Under the pieces are notes generated by a model that was given only the letters and a program-made list of their open reading frames with translations, had not been told where the DNA came from and made no database searches. The translations under genes were made by a program, and so were the position numbers. A stretch of DNA of 64,000 nt from Nocardia rosealba (GTDB lineage Bacteria; Actinomycetota; Actinomycetes; Mycobacteriales; Mycobacteriaceae). Shown piece by piece: positions 42,054 through 50,443 of the stretch (the stretch's first letter is position 1; every line of letters starts with the position of its first letter). The stretch lies in NCBI RefSeq assembly GCF_020216065.1, contig NZ_JAIWNA010000004.1:62001-126000 (forward strand). Reading direction: 5' to 3'.

Positions 42054-42692
42054 GTGTCCGACAAACTCTTGGTCTGGATGGATTGCGAGATGACGGGGCT
42101 CCGTCTCGACAGCGACAAGCTGATCGAGATCGCCGCGCTCGTAACCGACAGCGACCTGAACATTCTCGGTGACGGTGTCGACATCGTCATCCACGCCGAT
42201 GACGCCGCCCTGGCCTGCATGCCACCCGTCGTCGCCGACATGCACGCGAAATCCGGTCTCACCGAAGAGGTCCGGCGCTCGACCGTGACCCTCGAGCAGG
42301 CCCAGGAGCAGGTGCTCGAGTACGTGCGCCAGTACGCGCCCGCCGCGCGCACGGTGCCGCTGTGCGGCAACTCCATCGCCACCGATCGCGGCTTCATCGC
42401 GCGCGATATGCCCGAGCTGGACGCGCACCTGCACTACCGGATGGTCGACGTGAGCTCGATCAAGGAGCTGTGCCGCCGCTGGTATCCGCGCATCTACTTC
42501 GGTCAGCCGGAGAAGGGGCTCGCGCACCGCGCGCTGGCCGACATCAAGGAATCCATCCGCGAGCTGGAGTACTACCGGCGCACCGCGTTCGTGGCGCCGC
42601 CCGGCCCGTCCTCGGCCGACATCGCAAGCATCGCGGCGGCGGTCACCGAGGCCGTCGACGTCGCCGGAACAGGGTCCCGACCAGCGGATTAG
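42054..42692 (+). CDS. orn: Oligoribonuclease
   Basis: 212 aa. A DEDDh 3'-5' exoribonuclease that degrades RNA fragments of 2-5 nucleotides and finishes c-di-GMP/pGpG turnover. All motifs are present: WMDCEMTGL (Exo I), GNSIATDRGF (Exo II) and HRALADIKESI (Exo III). I start at the GTG 42054 (VSDKLLVW); an in-frame GTG at 42045 is also possible. It is divergent from the HerA-like gene and followed by tRNA-His. Confidence 0.96.
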   Translation: MSDKLLVWMDCEMTGLRLDSDKLIEIAALVTDSDLNILGDGVDIVIHADDAALACMPPVVADMHAKSGLTEEVRRSTVTLEQAQEQVLEYVRQYAPAARTVPLCGNSIATDRGFIARDMPELDAHLHYRMVDVSSIKELCRRWYPRIYFGQPEKGLAHRALADIKESIRELEYYRRTAFVAPPGPSSADIASIAAAVTEAVDVAGTGSRPAD

Positions 42693-42745
42693 GGCTTCGG
42701 GGCCGGTACAAGCTAGTATTTACCGCGCCGGTGCAAGCCGGTGAT

Positions 42746-42819
42746 GGTGACCGTAGTTCAGTTGGTAGAGCACCAGGTTGTGATCCTGGCTGTCGCGGGT
42801 TCGAGTCCCGTCGGTCACC
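42746..42819 (+). tRNA. tRNA-His (GUG anticodon)
   Basis: Acceptor GTGACCG/CGGTCAC with the extra 5' G (42746) facing C73, anticodon GTG within GGTTGTGATCC, and T arm GCGGGTTCGAGTCCCG. No CCA is encoded. Confidence 0.96.
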
Positions 42820-42827
42820 CCGAAGAG

Positions 42828-42856
42828 AAGGCCCCGATCCTCAGGATCGGGGCCTT
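42828..42856 (+). terminator. Terminator after tRNA-His
   Basis: A perfect 13-base stem AAGGCCCCGATCC / GGATCGGGGCCTT with a TCA loop is followed by CTTCGTT. Confidence 0.88.
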
Positions 42857-42974
42857 CTTCGTTGTCGGAGCCCGCATCCGCTTCATGACGCAGGTCACGT
42901 TTGAACCGCTACACTCTGGACGGCTGCCCAAATGTGTGGGCCGTCATATCCTCGTTCGACCGGAAAGACCCTTG

Positions 42975-43316
42975 ATGAAGCGTTCCACCGTGGTCGTGGC
43001 CCTCGCGGCCGCCACCGTGCTCGGCCCCGTCGCAGGCACCTCGGCGGCGCAGACCCCCGGCCTGCCCCTCACCGACTTCACGGCCACCCCCTCGGGCGGC
43101 ATGGAACTGCCGGGGCCGCCCGAAACGGGATCGGCGCAGAGCGGATCGACCGGCGGCCTGGAGACCACCGGCTCCTCCGGCACCGGCTCGGCAGGCCTGC
43201 CCAACCTCGACCGCCTGCTGTTCGGCGGACGCATCCTCTGCGGGGCACTCGGCAGCGCCATGGCCGTGGCGGGCGAGGCCATGATGGACTGCGCCGATCT
43301 GCCCACCCCGGTCTGA
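42975..43316 (+). CDS. Small secreted protein, unknown
   Basis: 113 aa. A signal peptide (MKRSTVVVALAAATVLGPVA, cleavage near TSA-AQT) is followed by a Gly/Ser/Thr-rich linker (about 35-75) and a C-terminal hydrophobic block GRILCGALGSAMAVAGEAMM with two Cys that may form a disulphide. No family recognised. Its own terminator follows, so it is a single-gene unit placed between tRNA-His and ldtB. Confidence 0.72.
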   Translation: MKRSTVVVALAAATVLGPVAGTSAAQTPGLPLTDFTATPSGGMELPGPPETGSAQSGSTGGLETTGSSGTGSAGLPNLDRLLFGGRILCGALGSAMAVAGEAMMDCADLPTPV

Positions 43317-43327
43317 TCAGGACACGA

Positions 43328-43359
43328 AAAAGGCCGCCGGAGACACCCGGCGGCCTTTT
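43328..43359. terminator. Bidirectional terminator between convergent genes
   Basis: AAAAGGCCGCCGG / CCGGCGGCCTTTT is a perfect 13-base stem with a 6-base loop. The A/T ends make it functional in both directions. Confidence 0.92.
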
Positions 43360-43371
43360 CTGCTGTAGGGG

Positions 43372-44580
43372 TCAGGAGACGTCGGCGTTGCCGGCCTTCC
43401 ACTCCGCCCACGGAATGTTCCAGTCACCGAGCCCGTCGACGCCCGACAGCGTCCCACCGACCGTGTTCTTGATGATCGTGATGTCACCGCGCTTGGCGTT
43501 CTCGTACACCCAGCGCGCATTGGCGGGGCTCAGATTCAGGCAGCCGTGGCTGGCGTTCGAGTAACCCTGCTGACCCACCGACCACGGCGCCGAGTGGAAG
43601 AAGATGCCGCTGTAGGAGATCCGCGTGGCGTAGTCCACCGGCGTGCGGTAGCCGTCGGCGGAGTTCACCGCGACACCGTAGGTGGACGAGTCCATGATGA
43701 TCTTCTCGTGCTTGTCGGCGACGATGTAGATGCCGTTGTCGGTGGGCGTGGAATCCTTGCCCATCGAGGTAGGCATGGTCATGATCACCTCGCCGTTGCG
43801 CTCGACCGTCACCTGATGGGTGTTGTCGTCGGCGGTGAAGATCACCGCGTCACCGATGGTGAAGTGCGAGGTGAGGTTGTCCTGGCCGTACAGACCCTTG
43901 CCCAGGTCCTTGCCGTAGACGTTCACCTCCACGTTCACCCGCGTACCCGGCTTCCAGAAATGCTCTGGGCGCCAACGGACTTCGCGGTTGTTCACCCAGT
44001 AGAACGCGCCTTCGACGGGCGGTTCGGTGGTGATCTTGATGGCGTCCTGCGCGGCGCGGCGGTCCGGGATGTTCTCGTCGAACTGGATCGCCACCGGCTG
44101 GCCGATACCCACCACCTCGCCCTCGCCGGGCATCAGGTACGGCTTGGTCTGGTTGTTCGGCGAGCTCGTGGTGAAGCTCAGGGTGGAGGAGTTCGTTCCG
44201 CCGAGGCCGATGGCTGCGGCCGAGAGCTGATAGGTCTTGCCGTAACCGAGCACCTCGGTGGTGGCCCACGAACGCCCGTCGGGCGCGAGCTGACCCGACA
44301 CCTGCGTGCCCTGCTGGTTGGTCAGCTTCACCTCGGTGAACTTGCCGTCCTGCACCTGGAACTTCAGCGGCATCCCCGGCGAGACGCCGACCTGGCCGTC
44401 CTTGATCTCGGAGACCAGTTTCGGCTTGATGAGTTCGGTGATCGGGTTACGGTCGATCGCCACCTCGACCCCGGCACCCTCGGCCGACGAGCACGCGGAA
44501 GCACCGAGGGCGAAAACCGCCAACAGTGCCACCGGAACGATCATCCGCAATGACCGAGGTTTCCCCCGCTTCTTACCCAT
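43372..44580 (-). CDS. ldtB: L,D-transpeptidase lipoprotein (LdtMt2-like)
   Basis: 402 aa. A basic N-terminus and hydrophobic segment end in a lipobox-like GASACSS. Two Ig-like domains (about 40-140 and 145-250) precede a YkuD domain with catalytic motif SHGCLNLSPANARWVY (Cys near 351) and a C-terminal tail GDWNIPWAEWKAG. It forms 3-3 crosslinks in peptidoglycan outside the membrane and is a carbapenem target in mycobacteria. The ATG at 44580 follows GGGGTTGGAC; an ATG at 44598 is an alternative. Confidence 0.95.
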   Translation of the reverse strand: MGKKRGKPRSLRMIVPVALLAVFALGASACSSAEGAGVEVAIDRNPITELIKPKLVSEIKDGQVGVSPGMPLKFQVQDGKFTEVKLTNQQGTQVSGQLAPDGRSWATTEVLGYGKTYQLSAAAIGLGGTNSSTLSFTTSSPNNQTKPYLMPGEGEVVGIGQPVAIQFDENIPDRRAAQDAIKITTEPPVEGAFYWVNNREVRWRPEHFWKPGTRVNVEVNVYGKDLGKGLYGQDNLTSHFTIGDAVIFTADDNTHQVTVERNGEVIMTMPTSMGKDSTPTDNGIYIVADKHEKIIMDSSTYGVAVNSADGYRTPVDYATRISYSGIFFHSAPWSVGQQGYSNASHGCLNLSPANARWVYENAKRGDITIIKNTVGGTLSGVDGLGDWNIPWAEWKAGNADVS

Positions 44581-44833
44581 GTCCAACCCCGTTTCCATAC
44601 CGACGCCCCGCCATTCTGCCAGCCCGCCCGGTCGCCACCAACGTCGAAAGCGCGGCGACACGACCCGAGTGGGCAATCGTTAGATACGTGCCGGGGCCCG
44701 ATCTGTTAACACTGCGAACCGTCCGGCATCGGTGCTGGTCAGCGCCCGATTTCACTTTTCGCCCTCGGGCCTGTTAATGTTTCTTCCGCACCGCAGAGCG
44801 GAGCAAACGCACCGCGCAGCGGGGCAAAGCCAA

Positions 44834-44906
<73 letters not shown>

Positions 44907-44910
44907 CAGT

Positions 44911-44954
44911 AGACCGCATCCCGGCAGTTACCACTGCCGGGATGCGGTCTTTTT
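44911..44954 (+). terminator. Terminator after tRNA-Lys
   Basis: A perfect 17-base stem (44911-44927 with 44934-44950), loop TTACCA, followed by TTTT. One of the strongest intrinsic terminators in the window. Confidence 0.95.
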
Positions 44955-45457
44955 GCGGTCTGCCAGCCTCGTCATCGATCGTTACCTTCGGTGCCTCGCG
45001 CGCCCGTTTTGCCACCGCGAACAGCCAGGAAACCTGATTCGGGCAAACTTTTTCTGTGACCCATACCACGGTCGTCGCAGTTCTAAACCCCCTGCATACA
45101 TAACGATTCTGCAACCACCGGCAGAAGCGACCAAGATCGCCAGCACCTGCCGTTCAGATTTCGTTCATCTCACGTTAACCTACCGTGACCATTCTGTCAT
45201 CAGGTCACAAACAGACCTGCGGTTTGGTTAGCCACCGGGAACCCGGATACCGAACAGCGCGTGGTCTCCCCGCAGCCAGCTGTGGAGCACCGTGCGACGA
45301 GCGGGACAGCCATCGAGCGTCTCCGTCACCACAGCGTCGCACATTCCCATACCGACAGAAACAACACATCGCCTGACCGGCGTGCGCCGCTGCGCGCGCT
45401 GCGCGGTCCACCGGGGCCCTGCGGTCGCCAGACAGAGATGAAGGAACAGAGAAGAAC
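44955..45457 (+). other. 503-base gene-free leader region of the SLT transglycosylase gene
   Basis: No coding frame of the right character is seen. An inverted repeat GTGACC-N12-GGTCAC lies at 45185-45208, followed by 250 bases of G/C-rich, hairpin-forming sequence up to the ATG at 45458. The promoter is probably near the AT-rich part at 45160-45200, which would leave a 5' UTR of over 200 bases. I compared it with the ydaO/c-di-AMP riboswitch motifs and found no convincing match. Confidence 0.45.
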
Positions 45458-46087
45458 ATGATCGTCAAAGACAAGCTCAACTCCATGATCGGCCACCGCC
45501 GCGAGGCGTTCACCGTGGCAGTCGCCGCGGTCGGTCTGGTGGCCGTTGCCGCGTCCTCGGCGGTGTCCTTCGCCGACGACAGCGTCCCGCAGCGTGCCGC
45601 CATGGTCGTCGAGCAGGCCGAGGCCATCCCGGCCGTCGGTGCCGCCCCCGCCCCCGCCGTGGAGGCCGTGCCCGCCCCCGCCCCCGAGGTGCTGCCCGCC
45701 CCGGCCCCGGCTCCTGAGCCGGCGCCCGCCCCGATGCCCGCGCCCGCCCCCGCGGCGCCGGTGTACCCGAACAACCTCGACGGCTGGATCCGTGAGGCCC
45801 TCGACATCATGGCCGCCAAGGGCATCCCCGGCAGCTACGAGGGCATCATGCGCAACATCATGCGCGAGTCGACCGGTAACCCCCAGGCCATCAACCTGTG
45901 GGACTCCAACGCCGCCGCGGGCATCCCCTCCAAGGGCCTGCTCCAGGTGATCGACCCGACCTTCGCCGCCTACCACGTGGAGGGCACACCCTTCGACGTG
46001 TGGCACCCCGTGGCCAACATCGTCGCGGCCTGCAACTACGCCGCCGACCGCTACGGCTCGATGGACAACGTCAACAGCGCGTACTGA
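45458..46087 (+). CDS. Secreted SLT-type transglycosylase
   Basis: 209 aa. A long signal or anchor segment (FTVAVAAVGLVAVAASSAVS) is followed by an Ala/Pro/Glu linker (about 55-105) and a lysozyme-fold domain: IMRNIMRESTGNPQAINLWD (catalytic Glu in MRES), GIPSKGLLQVIDPTFAAY, and NIVAACNYAADRYGS. It should cleave glycan strands of peptidoglycan; related genes act in growth or resuscitation, but it is not a canonical Rpf domain. A weak GAGAAG precedes the ATG. The very long leader suggests RNA-level control. Confidence 0.88.
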   Translation: MIVKDKLNSMIGHRREAFTVAVAAVGLVAVAASSAVSFADDSVPQRAAMVVEQAEAIPAVGAAPAPAVEAVPAPAPEVLPAPAPAPEPAPAPMPAPAPAAPVYPNNLDGWIREALDIMAAKGIPGSYEGIMRNIMRESTGNPQAINLWDSNAAAGIPSKGLLQVIDPTFAAYHVEGTPFDVWHPVANIVAACNYAADRYGSMDNVNSAY

Positions 46088-46106
46088 TACGCACTGCGAA
46101 CACAGC

Positions 46107-46148
46107 AACGCCCGCGCACCGGTTGGGGAAGACCGGGGCGCGGGCGTT
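46107..46148 (+). terminator. Terminator after the SLT gene
   Basis: AACGCCCGCGC (46107-46117) pairs with GCGCGGGCGTT (46138-46148), with an inner ACCGG pairing in the loop. Confidence 0.8.
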
Positions 46149-46166
46149 CGCCGTTAGAATGCCCTC

Positions 46167-46511
46167 GTGCCAGACAGCGCCGATCAGGCACCCGATCACG
46201 CGCATTCCGACGCGGCGACAGCGAGCCGCGTCGCCAAGGCCCGCCGCTTGGCGGCCTACCTTTGGGCTCGCGATATCAGCAGCGCCGAACTGCGCGCTCT
46301 GCCCGCGCCGACGCTGCGCAAGCTCGCCCGTGCCGCCGAGACCAACCCGCCAAGCACCGGCGAGACGTGGCGGGTGGTCGGGGAACTGCTCGATCAGAAG
46401 GACGGCTGGGCCGCGCGCAACCCCGATCACGAGGCCGCACGCCGCGCCCACGCCGACGAGAAGCTGCTGTGGGTCAAGCCGCCGGTGACGCCCTGGTCGT
46501 CGCAGTCCTGA
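46167..46511 (+). CDS. Conserved hypothetical protein
   Basis: 114 aa, soluble and helical: SRVAKARRLAAYLWARDISS, LPAPTLRKLARAAETNPP, then TWRVVGELLDQKDGWAARNP. The pattern suggests a small helix bundle, possibly a DNA-associated protein, but no family is recognised. The start is the GTG at 46167. It ends 1 base from the stop of the convergent lysE. Confidence 0.7.
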   Translation: MPDSADQAPDHAHSDAATASRVAKARRLAAYLWARDISSAELRALPAPTLRKLARAAETNPPSTGETWRVVGELLDQKDGWAARNPDHEAARRAHADEKLLWVKPPVTPWSSQS

Positions 46512-46512
46512 G

Positions 46513-47133
46513 TCAGCCGAGGACGAGACCGATCGCGAGTGCGAGCATCACCACCGCGATCAGTGAGTCGAGGATGCGCCAGGCGAGGGGTTTCGCGAAC
46601 AGCGGGCCGAGTCGACTCGCGCCGTAGCCGAGGCCGAAGAACCACAGCACGCTGGCCAGCATGGCCCCGGCCGCGAGGAACCAGCGCTCCGAGGGCGCCC
46701 AGGTGCTGGCGAACGAGCCGAACAGGACGAGCGTGTCCAGGTATACGTGCGGATTGAGCCAGGTGAGCGCGAGACAGGTGAGCACCGAGGCGCCGAGTGC
46801 CGCCGAGGTGCCCGTGAGGTCGGCCTGCAGTGCCGACGACCCGAACGCGCGCCGGGCGGCGAACAGGGCATAGCAGACCAGGAAGGCCGCCCCGGCCCAC
46901 CGCGCGATGGTGACGACCGCCGGAAACGACTCGACGACGGTGCCGAACCCGGCCACCCCGGCCGCGATCAGCACCACATCCGAGAGCGCGCACACCGCGA
47001 CCACCGGGAGGATGTGTCGGCCGCGCACGCCCTGTCGCAGGACGAACGCGTTCTGCGCGCCGATCGCGACGATGAGCGAGAGCCCGAAACCCAACCCGGA
47101 GAGTGCGGCCACTGCGGCCGACGATGTCGTCAT
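46513..47133 (-). CDS. lysE: LysE/ArgO basic amino acid exporter
   Basis: 206 aa, six predicted helices. Signature GFGLSLIVAIGAQNAFVLRQG with the AQN motif, then LNPHVYLDTLVLFGS. It exports lysine and arginine (or analogues such as canavanine) when cytoplasmic levels are high. The divergent LysR-type gene is its expected activator, the classical lysE-lysG pair. AGGGAT precedes the ATG at 47133. Confidence 0.93.
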   Translation of the reverse strand: MTTSSAAVAALSGLGFGLSLIVAIGAQNAFVLRQGVRGRHILPVVAVCALSDVVLIAAGVAGFGTVVESFPAVVTIARWAGAAFLVCYALFAARRAFGSSALQADLTGTSAALGASVLTCLALTWLNPHVYLDTLVLFGSFASTWAPSERWFLAAGAMLASVLWFFGLGYGASRLGPLFAKPLAWRILDSLIAVVMLALAIGLVLG

Positions 47134-47204
47134 ATCCCTGACGCTAGAAAGCTCGGCACATTCAGTCCAGCTAATAATTCTGCAGAACCATTAGAATCAC
47201 TGAT
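47134..47204. promoter_or_regulatory. lysE-lysG intergenic regulatory region
   Basis: 71 bases, A/T-rich in the centre. CTAATAATTCTGCAGAACCA at 47171-47190 contains an inner TTCTGCAGAA perfect palindrome (47178-47187), and CTAAT near its left end is mirrored by ATTAG at 47190-47194. These are plausible LysG-binding elements. Confidence 0.55.
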
Positions 47205-48101
47205 GTGGATCTGCAGCTGGACCAGCTACGCGCGCTCGACGCCGTGCTCACCGAAGGCACCTTCGACGCGGCGGCCCGCAGATTGAACCTCACGCCGTCG
47301 GCCGTCAGCCAGCGGATAAAGGCACTGGAGGACGCGGCGGGCCGCATTCTCGTGCAGCGGTCGAAACCGGTGCGGGCCACCGAATCGGGGCTCGCCGTGC
47401 TGCGACTGGCCAGGCAGGTGCACGTGCTCGCCGCCGATACCGCGCGCGAACTCGGCGAACCGGACCGGCCGGTCGGGCGACCAGCCCGCATTCCGATCGC
47501 GGTGAACGCCGACTCGCTCGAGACGTGGGTGTTGCCTGCTGTGTCGCGGATCTCCGGCATCGCCTGTCTCGAACTGCACCGTGAGGACGAGGAACACACC
47601 ACCCGGTTGCTGCGCGACGGCACGGTGATGGCGGCGATCACCGCCACGGCCACCCCGGTGCAGGGCTGCCGGGTGCAACCGCTCGGTGCCATGCGCTATC
47701 AGGCGCTCGCCACGCCGAACTTCGCGCAGTACTGGTTCCCCGACGGCGCGCGACCCGGCTCCTACACCCACGTGCCGATGATCCAGTTCGACCGCAACGA
47801 CGACCTGCAAGCCCGGCACCTGCGCGGCGCCAATCAGCGACCCGCCGATCCGCCGACACATTTCGTGCCGTCCTCGACCGCGTTCCGTGAGGCGGTCCGG
47901 CTCGGCATGGGCTGGGGCATGCTGCCCGACCTGCAGACCGAAACCGACCGGGCCGAAGGCACTTTGGTGAACATCAACGGCCAGGCCCGCATCGATGTGC
48001 CGCTCTACTGGCAGCAGTGGAAACTGGATTCGCCGGCGCTGAACGCGGTCGCCGACGCCATCATCGGGGCCGCCGCGAAAGCCCTGCTGCCCGTCGAGTG
48101 A
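47205..48101 (+). CDS. lysG: LysR-type regulator LysG/ArgP
   Basis: 298 aa. HTH: LRALDAVLTEGTFDAAARRL then LTPSAVSQRIKALEDAAGRI; the effector domain (about 90-295) includes IPIAVNADSLETWVLPAVSR, the ArgP/LysG pattern. It activates the divergent lysE when bound to lysine or arginine. The start is a GTG at 47205 with no Shine-Dalgarno sequence, so the mRNA may be leaderless. Confidence 0.92.
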   Translation: MDLQLDQLRALDAVLTEGTFDAAARRLNLTPSAVSQRIKALEDAAGRILVQRSKPVRATESGLAVLRLARQVHVLAADTARELGEPDRPVGRPARIPIAVNADSLETWVLPAVSRISGIACLELHREDEEHTTRLLRDGTVMAAITATATPVQGCRVQPLGAMRYQALATPNFAQYWFPDGARPGSYTHVPMIQFDRNDDLQARHLRGANQRPADPPTHFVPSSTAFREAVRLGMGWGMLPDLQTETDRAEGTLVNINGQARIDVPLYWQQWKLDSPALNAVADAIIGAAAKALLPVE

Positions 48102-48105
48102 CTCG

Positions 48106-48909
48106 TCAGCCGCCGAGCTTCTTGTAGAACGCGCCCGCGATCGGGGCCGTCATCGCGCGCGGACCATAGTTGCCCGCCACGCTCATGCCCTTGCTGATGA
48201 GGCCCGGGACGATGCGCATCTTGTTGCGGGCCAGGGCGTCGATCGACACCTTGGCCGTGTATTCGCTCGACACCCACAGGAAGTCGGGGACCATCTTGTC
48301 GACGATCGACTCCTCTTCCGGCGCAGGCGTTTCCGTGCGCACGGGACCGGGCGCCAGCAGGGTGACATTGACGCCGCTGCCCTTGAGCTCGCCGCGCAGC
48401 GACTCGGAGAACGTGTTGGCGAACGCCTTCGACGCGGCGTAGGTGGCGTTGTTCGGGATGGGCATATTGCCCGCCGCCGAGCCGCTGATCAGGATGCCGC
48501 CCGCCTTGCGCTCGATCATGCCCGGCAGCACGGCCAGGGTCAGGTCGTGCACGGCGGTGGCGTTGAGTTCCATCTGCGCGCGTTCGTAGGCGAAGTCGAG
48601 TTCGGCGACAGGGCCGAAGGTGGCGATGCCCGCGTTGTTGCACAGGATGGCGATATCGCGCACCGACAGCTCGTCGACCAGGCTCGCGCGCTGGGTGCGG
48701 TCGGCGAGGTCGACGGCGCGGACCTCGGCGGTGATGCCGTGCGCCAGCGTCAGCCGCTGCGCCAGTTCGGTCAGGATCTCTCCGCGCCGGGCGACCAGGA
48801 TCAGCGAATAGCCGCGCCCGGCCAGCTCGGCGGCCAGGGCGGTGCCGATACCGGAGGACGCGCCGGTGACGACGGCACGATTGTCAGCAGTGGGGGAGGG
48901 CAGGCTCAC
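48106..48909 (-). CDS. Short-chain dehydrogenase/reductase
   Basis: 267 aa. Cofactor motif VTGASSGIGTALAAELAGRG, NNAG in CNNAGIATFG, catalytic Ser in GILISGSAAG and YxxxK in NATYAASKAFANTF. It belongs to the classical NADP(H)-preferring SDRs similar to mycobacterial ketoacyl-type reductases; the C-terminal half (PDFLWVSSEYTAKVSIDALA) suggests a lipid or hydrophobic substrate. The start is a GTG at 48909. It abuts lysG tail-to-tail and is divergent from the permease. Confidence 0.9.
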   Translation of the reverse strand: MSLPSPTADNRAVVTGASSGIGTALAAELAGRGYSLILVARRGEILTELAQRLTLAHGITAEVRAVDLADRTQRASLVDELSVRDIAILCNNAGIATFGPVAELDFAYERAQMELNATAVHDLTLAVLPGMIERKAGGILISGSAAGNMPIPNNATYAASKAFANTFSESLRGELKGSGVNVTLLAPGPVRTETPAPEEESIVDKMVPDFLWVSSEYTAKVSIDALARNKMRIVPGLISKGMSVAGNYGPRAMTAPIAGAFYKKLGG

Positions 48910-48958
48910 ACGGCGAAGCTTAGGGGATCGCCCGCCCGGCCATAGCATGGCTCTTGCT

Positions 48959-50287
48959 ATGACTACTGACTCCTCGCCCCGCGCCCAGGAGGCGCCGCTG
49001 CTGCTCACCACCGAGCCGCCGCGCACGTTCGGGTTCACCGACCAGGCCGCCTTCTGGACCAATCTCGGGGTGAGCCTGATCGGGTTCACCGGCGCCATCT
49101 ACGTGCTGCAACCGCCCGGGTACGACCGGTTGCCGCTGCTCGGAGCGGTGCTGGCGACCGTGGTCGGCACGATCGTCGGCACGTCGATGGTGGCCGCCGC
49201 CGGTGCGGTCGGCGCCGGAACCGGTGCGCCCGCGATGGCCAATTTCCGTGGGCTGTTCGGCACCAAGCTGTCCGGGCTGCCGACGGTGGCCAATGTGGTG
49301 CAGTGCATCGGCTGGGGTGTGTACGAGCTCACGGTGATCGCGGCGGGTATCGCGGCACTCACCAGCGACCGGGTGCCGCACGCGGTGGCGGTGATCGCGG
49401 CCGGTGTACTGAGCACGGTGATGGCGATCTGGCCGATGCACGTGGTCGGCATCCTGCGCCGGTACGTGACGGTGGCGGTCGGTATCGCCATGCTGTATTT
49501 CACCGTGCAGATGCTGCGTCAGCCGCTGCCCGACCTGGGGCAGACCTCGTGGGCCGGGTTCTTCCCCGCCGTCGACACCGCGCTCGCCGTCGCCGTGTCG
49601 TTCGTGCCGTTGGCCGCCGACTACACCCGGCATTCCCGGTCGGTGAAGGTGGCGGGCGGTGCCACCGTGATCGGGTACTCGGTGGCCCAGATCTGGTGCT
49701 ACCTGCTGGGTATCGTCGCCCTGCTGCACGTGGGCGGCGACCCGAACCAGCTGTTCGACTCGTTCCTCGGGATCACCGCGGGCTGGGTGTTCTTCGCGGT
49801 GCTCGTACTGCGCGAGACCGACCAGTCCTTCGCCAACGTGTATTCCACGGCCATGTCGTTGCAGAACCTGCTGCCGCGCGTGGATCGCCGCATCCTGGCC
49901 GCCGTCGTCGGCGTGCTCGCCACCGTATTCGCCCTGAACGTGCGCGATTTCAGCTCTTACGCGAACTTCCTACTGCTCATCGGCTCGGTGTTCGTGCCAC
50001 TCACCGCCGTACTCGTGGTCGACTACTTCTTCGGGCGCGGCCGAACCGGCTGGGACCTGTCCGACAACTCGCCCGCCCGCCCGATCATGCTGCTGCCCTG
50101 GGCGATCGGCTTCGTGCTGTACCAGCTGTGCAACCCCGGCTCGGTGTCGTGGTGGGCCGACCGGTGGACCGGGATCCAGGACGCGCTCGGCGTGCATCCG
50201 ACCTGGTGGACATCGGCATCGCTGTTCTCGTTCCTCGCGGCCGGTGCCGCCACCGGGGTCGTCGTGGTCGTCGGTCGGCGACGGTGA
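48959..50287 (+). CDS. NCS1-family purine/cytosine permease
   Basis: 442 aa with about twelve helices. NCS1 features are TFGFTDQAAFWTNLGVSLIG, AGTGAPAMANFRGLFG and FVPLAADYTRHSRSVKVAGG. It is a sodium- or proton-coupled importer of cytosine, hydroxymethylpyrimidine or a related base. No thiamine or pyrimidine gene lies next to it, so the substrate is open. The ATG at 48959 is chosen; an in-frame ATG at 48947 is also possible and neither has a clear ribosome site. Confidence 0.9.
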   Translation: MTTDSSPRAQEAPLLLTTEPPRTFGFTDQAAFWTNLGVSLIGFTGAIYVLQPPGYDRLPLLGAVLATVVGTIVGTSMVAAAGAVGAGTGAPAMANFRGLFGTKLSGLPTVANVVQCIGWGVYELTVIAAGIAALTSDRVPHAVAVIAAGVLSTVMAIWPMHVVGILRRYVTVAVGIAMLYFTVQMLRQPLPDLGQTSWAGFFPAVDTALAVAVSFVPLAADYTRHSRSVKVAGGATVIGYSVAQIWCYLLGIVALLHVGGDPNQLFDSFLGITAGWVFFAVLVLRETDQSFANVYSTAMSLQNLLPRVDRRILAAVVGVLATVFALNVRDFSSYANFLLLIGSVFVPLTAVLVVDYFFGRGRTGWDLSDNSPARPIMLLPWAIGFVLYQLCNPGSVSWWADRWTGIQDALGVHPTWWTSASLFSFLAAGAATGVVVVVGRRR

Positions 50288-50443
50288 GCCGGCGGCGCGG
50301 CGAGGTGCTCCGGCAGCGACGGCCCCAGCGTGTCGGCGCCGGTGACGCTTTCGCCGTCGGCTACCTGGCGGCCATCCCACGATGTCGAACCCGTCGGCCG
50401 TGCGTCTCCCCGAGCTTTCGGCCGACCGGACGGAGCCCGAGCG

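Noticed and set aside
45220..45330. c-di-AMP (ydaO) riboswitch before the SLT gene
   Set aside because: Phrases such as CCGGGAACCCGG and CCGAACAGC look similar at first, but the conserved GGGTGAAT and CGTCAGCTAACC elements are missing.
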